DNA of 5,351 bases, taken from Pseudomonadota bacterium (GTDB taxonomy: Bacteria > BMS3Abin14). Location of the stretch: NCBI GenBank assembly GCA_030636965.1, contig DAOVVW010000099.1, positions 1 to 5,351 of the forward strand, written 5' to 3'. The notes under the pieces were generated by a model, which saw nothing but the letters and a program-made list of their open reading frames with translations, was not told the origin of the DNA and did not search any database. Made by a program: the position numbers and the translations under genes. Every line of letters starts with the position of its first letter. Positions within the stretch are counted from its first letter, which is position 1. Positions 1-4,921 of the stretch are shown here, in pieces.

Positions 1-353
1 ACCGATTTTTCCCTGTTGACTAATTCATTCTCCTTCTTGTCGAGATTCTCGAATTTCTTGTCCAGGTTCTCCTCACGCTGCTGAAGTCTCTTTTCGAGGT
101 GCTGGATATTTTTCCGCTGATCCTTTGTCTCTTCCTCGAACCTCGACCTGGACTGGAGGAGGGACTCCTTGGCCTCAATCTCGGCCTCTTTACGAAGATT
201 TTCAGCTTCTCTGGTAGCCTCATCGATAATGGCCGAGGCTTTTTTGCCGGCAGTTTTTGATGTTACACCCTGAATTAATATCCTCACAATGTAGCCGGCA
301 ATGATCCCCGTAATTACCAGAATTGAATATATCAGTATATTGCTGCCAGTCAT
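1..353 (-). CDS. rny: Ribonuclease Y, N-terminal part (cut by window edge)
   Basis: Membrane-anchored endoribonuclease that starts mRNA decay. Only the first 117 codons are in the window; the KH and HD domains that bind and cut RNA would lie to the left. The frame begins at ATG 353 (first residues MTGSNILIYS). Residues about 5-23 form one hydrophobic membrane segment. From about residue 35 the chain is a long charged coiled coil rich in Glu, Lys, Arg and Gln (for example KEAEIEAKE near residue 60 and QQREENLDKK near 95). This anchor-plus-coiled-coil start is typical of RNase Y. A strong Shine-Dalgarno AGGAGG (362-367) sits 8 nt before the ATG and overlaps the stop codon of the cyclo-ligase gene, so the two are almost certainly co-transcribed and translationally coupled. 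No internal stop is seen. Identity rests on architecture and synteny; the catalytic domain cannot be checked here. Confidence 0.9.
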   Translation of the reverse strand, partial: MTGSNILIYSILVITGIIAGYIVRILIQGVTSKTAGKKASAIIDEATREAENLRKEAEIEAKESLLQSRSRFEEETKDQRKNIQHLEKRLQQREENLDKKFENLDKKENELVNREKS

Positions 354-365
354 TTGTGTGTCCTC

Positions 366-968
366 CTATAAAAAGTCCCTGCAGGATCTGGCCGCAACAG
401 ACGTCACAACCTTGTGCACAGGAACATCATGTGTTTCAGCAGGCAGGCTCTTGAACAATTGAAACTCGAAGCCAAGCCCTATAAGAACCGCTTCTGGAGC
501 GACCAGTTCAAGGAGTCTGTCGAAATATCCGCCGCCCATCCCCAGTCTGTTTCCCAGTCTGTCAAAAGCAAGTCCAGGAACCAGGAAAAGATCGACCTCC
601 TCGACCGGGATGATCCTCTCCTCGATGACCCGGGGTTGCGGTACAACCCGGCCTTTGGCCAGAAGGTCCTCTTCGGAGTTGATCTGTATGACTCTGATTC
701 CGAAGCCCTGACGCCATCCTTCCCAATCCGGGATAATTACTCTCTTGCCGGACCCCAGAAAACTTCTGATCAGGAAACTTGTCTGTACCTCCTTGCCGAC
801 ACTGGCATAAGAACAGATCGTTCCAGACTCGCCTACTTCCTCCTGGTCTAGTACGAATTTCGCCACCTTGTAGCTTGCCTTCTCCACATCCTCTGTAGAA
901 AGGGCCTGCCTGATGGCTCGCATCCGTTCTCTTATTTCCTGCTTTTCCTGGGACAGATTTAACGACAA
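366..968 (-). CDS. fau: 5-formyltetrahydrofolate cyclo-ligase (MTHFS / YgfA family)
   Basis: Converts 5-formyl-THF to 5,10-methenyl-THF using ATP, returning a storage or inhibitory folate to the one-carbon pool; cytoplasmic. The family signature GMGGGYFDR lies near the C-terminus, preceded by DLFLVPGLAFDRLGNR and followed by the HDVPVHKVVT motif. An N-terminal basic helix (KQEIRERMRAIRQALS) matches the usual start of the family. The open frame extends to TTG 995 (209 aa), but that codon has no Shine-Dalgarno. TTG 968 (200 aa, MSLNLSQEKQE) follows a run of seven G and gives a family-like length and N-terminus, so I prefer it. ATG 923 (185 aa) is also possible. The gene follows 6S RNA, a linkage also known from gammaproteobacteria (ssrS-ygfA). 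The stop is 12 nt before rny. Function is confident; the start is not. Confidence 0.92.
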   Translation of the reverse strand: MSLNLSQEKQEIRERMRAIRQALSTEDVEKASYKVAKFVLDQEEVGESGTICSYASVGKEVQTSFLIRSFLGSGKRVIIPDWEGWRQGFGIRVIQINSEEDLLAKGRVVPQPRVIEERIIPVEEVDLFLVPGLAFDRLGNRLGMGGGYFDRLLELVAPEAVLIGLGFEFQLFKSLPAETHDVPVHKVVTSVAARSCRDFL

Positions 969-1240
969 AAACCCCCCCAGTTCAATTGGGTTCAACTGAA
1001 CAGAACCGGAGAGGCCTTTAAAGGTGCAGTCCTAAACTTGAAGTAGATCTACATCTACTCAAACACTCCAGACGGGTGAATCCGAAGAAATCAACTCTAA
1101 TTGATGTCCAGGCGCTCAAGTATATCTGAAAGGGCAGTTGATGCCCGTAAAACTTGATAATTCATCTCAGAAGTTATCTTCAAGTTTTATATTGAACTGG
1201 ACTTTTTGGCCTCAATGGACCGGTCCAGAAATTCACTAAA
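969..1240. other. Gap between 6S RNA and the cyclo-ligase gene; inverted repeats only
   Basis: No convincing ORF or RNA gene is seen. The gap contains several inverted repeats: the perfect 12-bp palindrome TGGACCGGTCCA (1216-1227), nested in CTGGAC/GTCCAG (1197-1202 with 1223-1228); AAAACTTGA/TCAAGTTTT (1149-1157 with 1180-1188); GGGCA/TGCCC (1132-1136 with 1142-1146), followed on the minus strand by TTT; and AGTAGAT/ATCTACT (1042-1048 with 1053-1059). Either the cyclo-ligase gene is read through from the 6S promoter with a long leader, or a promoter I cannot recognise lies here. A run of seven C (972-978 on the plus strand) sits near the start of the gene. Confidence 0.5.
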
Positions 1241-1414
1241 CCCCCACCCATGCCGTATTGAAGTCAACTTTTGAACCTGGCCTACCAAGTGGGTCTTACA
1301 AGGGATGCTTCAGGCTTTTCGCGTTAACGAACATGCTCACCACATCCACTACTAAAGTCCCATTCACTGAGTGTTGGCTCAAAAGCGACAGGCAAACACG
1401 ATCAGGGCAGGGGC
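1241..1414 (-). ncRNA. ssrS: 6S RNA (RNA polymerase-binding regulatory RNA)
   Basis: 6S RNA mimics an open promoter and sequesters sigma-70 RNA polymerase in stationary phase. Recognised by the conserved apical segment GGTGAGCATG (minus strand, 1341-1332), followed by a TTCG/CGAA mini-hairpin and AAAAGCCTGAAG, which parallels E. coli ssrS. Long-range pairing supports it. The closing stem pairs CCCCTGCCC (1413-1405) with GGGTGGGGG (1249-1241), then TCGTGTT with AATACGG. An inner stem pairs TTTTGAGCC (1384-1376) perfectly, allowing GU, with GGTTCAAAA (1277-1269). Further in, GGGaCTT pairs with AAGaCCC and GGATG with CATCC, leaving the expected central bubble. Length is about 174 nt, slightly short of the usual 180-190. 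It lies between zapA and the cyclo-ligase gene, the classical site. Ends are inferred from the stem and promoter; the 3' end could extend a few nt left. Confidence 0.93.
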
Positions 1415-1420
1415 ATTAAT

Positions 1421-1449
1421 AATCTATCAGATTAAGCAAGTGCCATCAA
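1421..1449 (-). promoter_or_regulatory. Sigma-70 promoter of 6S RNA
   Basis: On the minus strand, TTGATG (1444-1449, -35) is followed by a 17-nt spacer and TAGATT (1421-1426, -10). The expected start, 6-7 nt further on, falls at 1414-1415, exactly at the beginning of the 6S closing stem. Each hexamer matches consensus at four of six positions, but the spacing and the agreement with the RNA end support the call. 6S RNA therefore need not depend on read-through from zapA. Confidence 0.7.
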
Positions 1450-1519
1450 GGACAATCGAAATTCATTTTGCGATTCAGCAGATCATCTCTGGTTCTATAA
1501 ATCAATTTTGATAAGATCG

Positions 1520-1541
1520 AAAAAGTCCATTATGGCTTTTT
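1520..1541 (-). terminator. Probable intrinsic terminator of the zapA transcript
   Basis: On the minus strand AAAAAGCC, loop ATAAT, then GGaCTTTTT forms a stem with one bulged base that ends in a T-run. It is the last of five consecutive hairpins after zapA and the only one with a U-tract on that strand. The plus strand also has a short T-run, so it could act in both directions. The stem is A/T-rich and therefore weak. Confidence 0.45.
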
Positions 1542-1663
1542 ACTCTACGGAAAGCGAAAAGTGTCATTTTCGCTTTCCTCACAAATCAATGACTTGCGGT
1601 GCAAGTCATTGATTTGGGCGCCCCCCAATGGGCGCGTTGATGACTTTTTACAAAGTCATCAAC
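1520..1663. repeat. Array of five adjacent hairpins after zapA
   Basis: Four perfect inverted repeats plus one imperfect one fill this stretch with almost no spacer. (1) 1520-1541: AAAAAG(T)CC with GGCTTTTT. (2) 1549-1560 with 1567-1578: GGAAAGCGAAAA, 6-nt loop. (3) 1582-1597 with 1601-1616: CAAATCAATGACTTGC, 3-nt loop. (4) 1618-1623 with 1630-1635: GCGCCC, 6-nt loop. (5) 1636-1647 with 1652-1663: GTTGATGACTTT, 4-nt loop; this one covers the zapA stop codon (1659-1661). Hairpins 3 and 5 share the core ATGACTT/AAGTCAT. The design resembles a composite palindromic intergenic element (REP/BIME-like). On the zapA mRNA it could protect the 3' end or terminate transcription. Confidence 0.85.
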
Positions 1664-1931
1664 CCTCGAGGGCCTTATCAATCTTTCTTGACAGGTTTTT
1701 CATGCGGGATTCAAACTCATCAGTTTCCTCCCTGAGATCAAAAAACTCATCCGCGATATTCAGAGCGGCCAATATGGCTATACGGGAGGTTGATACCGTA
1801 TCGGTAACCTGGGATATTTCCCTCATTTTCCTGTCGACGTACTCTGCAACTCTCCGGACGTATTCAACGTCCTTTTCACCCCTGACGGTGTAGACTTTTC
1901 CAAAAATTTCTACGTCTACTCTTCCAGGCAT
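1659..1931 (-). CDS. zapA: Cell division protein ZapA
   Basis: Small cytoplasmic protein that binds and bundles FtsZ at the Z-ring. The 90-aa product begins MPGRVDVEIFGKVYTVRG, the standard ZapA N-terminal beta strand (V-x-I-F-G-x-x-Y), followed by an alpha-helical region (residues about 20-45). The conserved core ILAALNIADEFF lies near residues 53-64, and a C-terminal coiled coil follows to residue 90. Length fits the short ZapA class. ATG 1931 has GGAGG (1942-1946) 10 nt upstream. The gene is 35 nt downstream of a small helical ORF that shares its promoter. The stop codon lies inside the first hairpin of the array that follows. ZapA next to 6S RNA is a recurrent arrangement in Proteobacteria. 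Confidence 0.93.
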   Translation of the reverse strand: MPGRVDVEIFGKVYTVRGEKDVEYVRRVAEYVDRKMREISQVTDTVSTSRIAILAALNIADEFFDLREETDEFESRMKNLSRKIDKALEG

Positions 1932-1966
1932 GTGAATTTACCCTCCAGATCAGAAAACAAACAATC

Positions 1967-2161
1967 CTAATAGAGATCCTTGAGCCTCTCGATTGCCTTG
2001 CGGATAAGCTCGGCTGCTTCTTTATCAATGACCGAGGCGGATTTTCGTCTGGCGGTACTCTTCAGCTTTGAACCAGCAGGGGACACCTCCCTGCTGTTCA
2101 GAAGCCTGTCTACAGCCTCTTCGAGGTCAATAAATGCGCCTTTCAGATCTTTATTAGCCAT
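1967..2161 (-). CDS. Small helical protein of unknown function upstream of zapA
   Basis: I do not recognise this 64-aa product. It starts MANKDLKGAF, has no signal peptide or membrane segment, and contains two amphipathic stretches (FIDLEEAVDRLL, residues 10-21, and AAELIRKAIERLKDLY, residues 49-64) joined by a basic, Ser/Lys/Arg-rich linker (residues about 30-45). ATG 2161 is preferred over the longer TTG 2191 frame because a near-consensus promoter (2176-2204) overlaps the extra codons. With that promoter the mRNA leader is only about 8 nt and has no Shine-Dalgarno. The gene precedes zapA by 35 nt and is first in the same transcript. The position suggests a partner of ZapA, as ZapB-type coiled coils sit near zapA in some lineages, but there is no sequence motif to prove this. 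A bare regulatory or structural helix protein is equally possible. Confidence 0.65.
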   Translation of the reverse strand: MANKDLKGAFIDLEEAVDRLLNSREVSPAGSKLKSTARRKSASVIDKEAAELIRKAIERLKDLY

Positions 2162-2175
2162 ATCGTATTGGATAA

Positions 2176-2204
2176 AATATAGGTAATTCAATAGGTTCTG
2201 TCAA
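2176..2204 (-). promoter_or_regulatory. Near-consensus sigma-70 promoter for the small ORF-zapA operon
   Basis: On the minus strand TTGACA (2199-2204, perfect -35), a 17-nt spacer and TATATT (2176-2181, five of six at -10). The predicted start is A 2169 or 2168, only 7-8 nt before ATG 2161. It is the best promoter in the window and fixes the start codon of the small ORF. Confidence 0.8.
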
Positions 2205-2309
2205 GCTCATTAAGAATGAACTTTAAAAGACTATCACAAGGGTGGGTATACATTGGTAAAGACCACCCGCCTTTAGAAGTTACTTTAAGTCGGGTTTGAT
2301 ATTGAGTTA

Positions 2310-2330
2310 GGCAGGAGGCAGAAGGCAGAA
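2310..2330. repeat. Heptamer array, GGCAGRA x3
   Basis: Three adjacent 7-nt units on the plus strand: GGCAGGA once, then GGCAGAA twice; a degenerate fourth unit (GGGTGG) follows. The same units occur in the opposite orientation at 4901-4921. Confidence 0.8.
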
Positions 2331-2365
2331 GGGTGGTATTCAATAAGTGGTCAGTTGTTGGTTCA

Positions 2366-2393
2366 CTAGAAACAAGAAATTAGAAACCAGAAA
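2366..2393. repeat. Heptamer array, NNAGAAA x4
   Basis: Four adjacent 7-nt units of the form NNAGAAA (first two bases CT, CA, TT, CC), beginning at 2366, 2373, 2380 and 2387. It ends 9 nt from the SPOR gene stop. The same family occurs inverted at 4754-4781. Confidence 0.8.
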
Positions 2394-2402
2394 CTGTGCG
2401 CC

Positions 2403-3017
2403 TTAGCGTACTATGAATCCTTTAAGATTCTTCTCATCCCTTAGAGTAGCCAGGGCCTTTTTAGCGTCTGCCAAAGTCCTGAAAGGACCTATTCTGACCC
2501 TGTGCCATACACCACGAGGCCCAAGGTCTGCCTGAAAGACCGTCCCTGTATATCCGGAATCGCCGAGAGTCTTAAGAAGTTCCTGTGCGTTCTCCCGCTT
2601 CCTGTAGGATGCAACCTGGATCACAACTCCCTTGCCACCACCAGTCAAAATGCCCGGAGCCGGGTTCTTCTTCTCCTTGATATCGGACTTTGGACCACTG
2701 TCCCTGATCGCGGGTCGGGTCCGTGATGGCGGTTCTGCTTTCGTCAGGGCTGAGTAGAATGTGATCGAAGGAGCCGTACTTTCTTTGGCAGGTATATCCG
2801 TTGGGCCCTTGCCGGTATCAATCACTGGTGCTTTTCCTGACTCGGTAATTTCGGTGCCCTCCATCCCCTTCCGAAGAGAGGACTTCAGGCCCATGTAATA
2901 ACCCACCGCCAGGGAAATGGCAGCCACAAGAACCACACCCGCGACAGCAGCACTGAACTGCCCAGGTGTCAACCTCAGCAATTCTTTTGGAGATGCGGTT
3001 CTCTTTCCCTTCGCCAC
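2403..3017 (-). CDS. SPOR-domain membrane protein (FtsN-like architecture)
   Basis: The 204-aa product has a short basic cytoplasmic tail (residues 1-20), one membrane segment (about 21-43, AAVAGVVLVAAISLAVGYY), a low-complexity periplasmic linker rich in Pro, Lys and Ser (about 48-128) and a C-terminal SPOR domain (about 130-204). SPOR hallmarks are VVIQVASYRKRENAQELLKTL (first strand and helix) and WHRVRIGPFRTLADAKKAL. SPOR domains bind glycan strands lacking stem peptides, which concentrate at the division septum, so a septal cell-wall role is likely. The linker motif ITFYSALTK resembles the short conserved motif preceding SPOR in many deltaproteobacterial proteins (recalled, not checked). 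GTG 3017 has GAGAGG (3026-3031) 8 nt upstream, inside the end of argS, and is only 2 nt after the argS stop. It may be FtsN itself, but the general SPOR label is safer. Confidence 0.9.
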   Translation of the reverse strand: MAKGKRTASPKELLRLTPGQFSAAVAGVVLVAAISLAVGYYMGLKSSLRKGMEGTEITESGKAPVIDTGKGPTDIPAKESTAPSITFYSALTKAEPPSRTRPAIRDSGPKSDIKEKKNPAPGILTGGGKGVVIQVASYRKRENAQELLKTLGDSGYTGTVFQADLGPRGVWHRVRIGPFRTLADAKKALATLRDEKNLKGFIVR

Positions 3018-3019
3018 TC

Positions 3020-4690
3020 TTACATCCTCTCAGGGGTGCTCACTCCCAGTAGGCCCAGGCCTTTTGCGATAGCGGTGCGCACCGTCACCATTAAGGCCAG
3101 GCGGGCTTCAGTCAGTGAAGGATCATCTGATAGAACCCGGTGATGAAAATAGTAGTTGTGCAATGACGTGGATATATCTCTCAGGTAGTTTGTCAGACGA
3201 TGTGGCTCCAGCGCCATAGCAGCACCCTCTATGACATCCGGAAGAGCGGCCATGTGCCTGATGAGCTCTTTTTCCTCAGGCAGCTTGAGCGCTCCGATGT
3301 TGACATTCTCTGGAGAGGGTAATTTGAATCCGTTTTCCTCCGCGTTTCTCAGGATGCTGCATATCCTTGCATGAGCATACTGTACGTAATAGACCGGGTT
3401 GTCATTGCTCCTGGCCTTGGCAACATCAAGATCGAAGTCCAGCTTGCTATCCGCTTTTCTTGTGAGAAATATGAACCTGGCAGCATCTTTTCCAACCTCT
3501 TCGAGCACCTCTCTGAGGGTAACGAACTCACCAGCCCTGGTTGACATTGCCACCGGCTTCCCGCCACGCAGGAGGTTGACCAACTGAACAAGTATGACCT
3601 CCAGGTCGTCTCTGTCCCTACCAAGGGCAACGACACCGGCTTTCATCCTTTCGATGTAGCCGTGATGGTCGGCACCCCAGATATTGATCACCTTATCGAA
3701 ACCCCTGCTGAATTTATTCCTGTGATAGGCAAGGTCAGATGCAAAATAGGTCGCGGATCCGTCGGCCTTTATAACAACCCTGTCCTTGTCGTCTCCAAGA
3801 GGCGTACTCTTGAACCACAGAGCACCCTCCTCCCTGTACAGGTGATTCCTTCCCTCCAGGTCTTTCAACGTCAGATCAACATCGCCGTTATCGAAAAGCG
3901 AACTCTCGTAAAACCAGTGGTTGAATAATATGCCGAACTGCTCCAGGTCATCCTTTATGTCATCCATGATCACACCAGCGGAATACTCAGCGATCTCTTT
4001 CGTATCACTTTCAGGGTTACCATCCAGGTAAACATCGCCCCTTTTCTCTTTAAGCGTCATTGCGATATCCCGGATATATTTTCCCCGGTATCCCTCTTCG
4101 GGGAACTGGTCTTCTTTGCCGAACAACTCCAGGTACCGGGCCCGCACTGATCTGCCAAGAGTGTCGATCTGGTTTCCAGCGTCGTTAACGTAATATTCCC
4201 TGGAGACATCGTAACCGGAAGCAGCAAGCACGTTTGCCAGCGCGTCTCCGAGAGCAGCACCGCGACCGTGGCCCACATGAAGGGGACCCGTGGGATTGGC
4301 GCTTACGAACTCCACCTGGACCTTCCTTCCCCGCCCGATGTTGTTGTCGGCGTAGGTTTCACCCTCAGTCAACACCGATTTAAGAGTTCCTGCCCAGAAT
4401 TCCTCCGTCATCGTCAAGTTAATGAAGCCGGGACCGGCAATCTGGATGTCATGGATCATCCCTCCCCCATCAGTCTTCTTAATCCATTCCGCAAGCTTTT
4501 CCGCTATCACCCGGGGATTTTCCTTTACCCTGGACGCCAGGACCATCGCAATGTTTGTAGCGTAATCACCGAACTTCCTGTCCCTTGTTATCTCGATAAT
4601 CGGGACCGGTAACTCATCCTGAGGCACTACACCTTCGGACGCCGCCATTTTCACTGCACTGTAAACTATGTCTGTAATGGAGTTTTTCAA
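3020..4690 (-). CDS. argS: Arginyl-tRNA synthetase
   Basis: Class I synthetase that charges tRNA-Arg with arginine; cytoplasmic. The 556-aa product has the full family layout. The N-terminal domain that reads the tRNA D-loop spans residues about 1-95 (with FGDYATNIAM near 40-49). The HIGH motif appears as HVGH at 138-141 within VSANPTGPLHVGHGRG. WGADHHGY is at 338-345. A KMSKS equivalent reads MSTRAGEF at 382-389, the usual ArgS variant lacking the second lysine. The DALR anticodon-binding domain begins near DNPVYYVQYAHARI (430-443) and ends in the typical LGVSTPERM. Length is normal and no break is seen. The start is TTG 4690; a purine-rich GGGGAG (4705-4710) lies 14 nt upstream, farther than ideal. 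The SPOR gene follows after 2 nt. The leader can form alternative hairpins (4714-4753). Confidence 0.97.
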   Translation of the reverse strand: MKNSITDIVYSAVKMAASEGVVPQDELPVPIIEITRDRKFGDYATNIAMVLASRVKENPRVIAEKLAEWIKKTDGGGMIHDIQIAGPGFINLTMTEEFWAGTLKSVLTEGETYADNNIGRGRKVQVEFVSANPTGPLHVGHGRGAALGDALANVLAASGYDVSREYYVNDAGNQIDTLGRSVRARYLELFGKEDQFPEEGYRGKYIRDIAMTLKEKRGDVYLDGNPESDTKEIAEYSAGVIMDDIKDDLEQFGILFNHWFYESSLFDNGDVDLTLKDLEGRNHLYREEGALWFKSTPLGDDKDRVVIKADGSATYFASDLAYHRNKFSRGFDKVINIWGADHHGYIERMKAGVVALGRDRDDLEVILVQLVNLLRGGKPVAMSTRAGEFVTLREVLEEVGKDAARFIFLTRKADSKLDFDLDVAKARSNDNPVYYVQYAHARICSILRNAEENGFKLPSPENVNIGALKLPEEKELIRHMAALPDVIEGAAMALEPHRLTNYLRDISTSLHNYYFHHRVLSDDPSLTEARLALMVTVRTAIAKGLGLLGVSTPERM

Positions 4691-4713
4691 TTTCTGGTCA
4701 CCATCTCCCCGGG

Positions 4714-4753
4714 CACGCTTAGGCGTGGAGTCCGTCCACGCCTACGCGTGGAG
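4714..4753 (-). promoter_or_regulatory. Alternative hairpins in the argS leader
   Basis: On the minus strand four complementary segments follow one another: CTCCACGC (4753-4746), GGCGTGGA (4742-4735), CTCCACGCC (4730-4722) and GCGTG (4718-4714). Segment 2 pairs perfectly with segment 3 (9-bp stem AGGCGTGGA/TCCACGCCT, 5-nt loop), but also with segment 1; segment 3 can pair with segment 4. The ribosome-binding region GGGGAG begins 3 nt after segment 4. The geometry fits a two-state leader; no ligand or sensor is evident. Confidence 0.5.
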
Positions 4754-4781
4754 TTTCTAGTTTCGGGTTTCTAGTTTCTGG
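4754..4781. repeat. Heptamer array, TTTCTNN x4 (inverse of NNAGAAA)
   Basis: Four 7-nt units begin at 4754, 4761, 4768 and 4775: TTTCTAG, TTTCGGG, TTTCTAG, TTTCTGG. Read on the minus strand these are the NNAGAAA units found at 2366-2393. Confidence 0.8.
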
Positions 4782-4805
4782 TAAACAATTAACCATCAAA
4801 TATTA

Positions 4806-4843
4806 CCCCCTCCCCTTAAGTTCCCCTCCCGCCAGGGGAGGGG
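4806..4843 (-). repeat. G-rich tract with overlapping hairpin upstream of argS
   Basis: On the minus strand 4830-4806 reads GGG, A, GGGG, AACTTAA, GGGG, A, GGGGG: four G-runs with loops of 1, 7 and 1, which satisfies the usual quadruplex pattern. The first two runs can instead pair with CCCCTCCC (4843-4836) in an 8-bp hairpin with a 5-nt loop. The two folds exclude each other. Confidence 0.6.
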
Positions 4844-4862
4844 TGAATATATATAATCCAAT

Positions 4863-4891
4863 GCTCTAATTTCTAATGTTCTAATGTTCTA
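4863..4891. repeat. Octamer array, TTCTAATG
   Basis: Two perfect units TTCTAATG (4871-4878, 4879-4886), a partial unit TTCTA (4887-4891) and a diverged unit GCTCTAAT in front (4863-4870). Confidence 0.7.
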
Positions 4892-4900
4892 CTTCCCTAC

Positions 4901-4921
4901 TCCTGCCTTCTGCCTCTTGCC
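4901..4921. repeat. Heptamer array, inverse of GGCAGRA
   Basis: Three 7-nt units, TCCTGCC, TTCTGCC and TCTTGCC, which on the minus strand are GGCAAGA, GGCAGAA and GGCAGGA. They match the units at 2310-2330 in the opposite orientation. Confidence 0.75.

Noticed and set aside
414..851. 145-aa plus-strand open frame
   Set aside because: Fully antisense to the cyclo-ligase gene, which has clear family motifs; the plus-strand product has no recognisable features.
1561..1893. 110-aa plus-strand open frame
   Set aside because: Antisense to zapA and built partly from the hairpin array; no protein-like features.
2162..2191. Longer TTG start (74 aa) for the small ORF upstream of zapA
   Set aside because: The added codons coincide with the spacer and -10 box of a near-consensus promoter and would not be in the transcript.
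2240..2268. GGGTGG/CCACCC inverted repeat considered as a terminator for argS-SPOR
   Set aside because: The 17-nt loop is long and neither strand has a U-run after the stem.
2310..2393. Short tandem arrays considered as a CRISPR
   Set aside because: Units are 7 nt and directly adjacent, with no spacers and no cas genes nearby.
4268..4612. 114-aa plus-strand frame, with other frames inside argS
   Set aside because: These are shadows of the argS coding sequence, whose motifs are intact on the minus strand.
4852..4857. Perfect TATAAT on the plus strand as a promoter
   Set aside because: No -35 at a suitable distance and no gene on the plus strand to its right.
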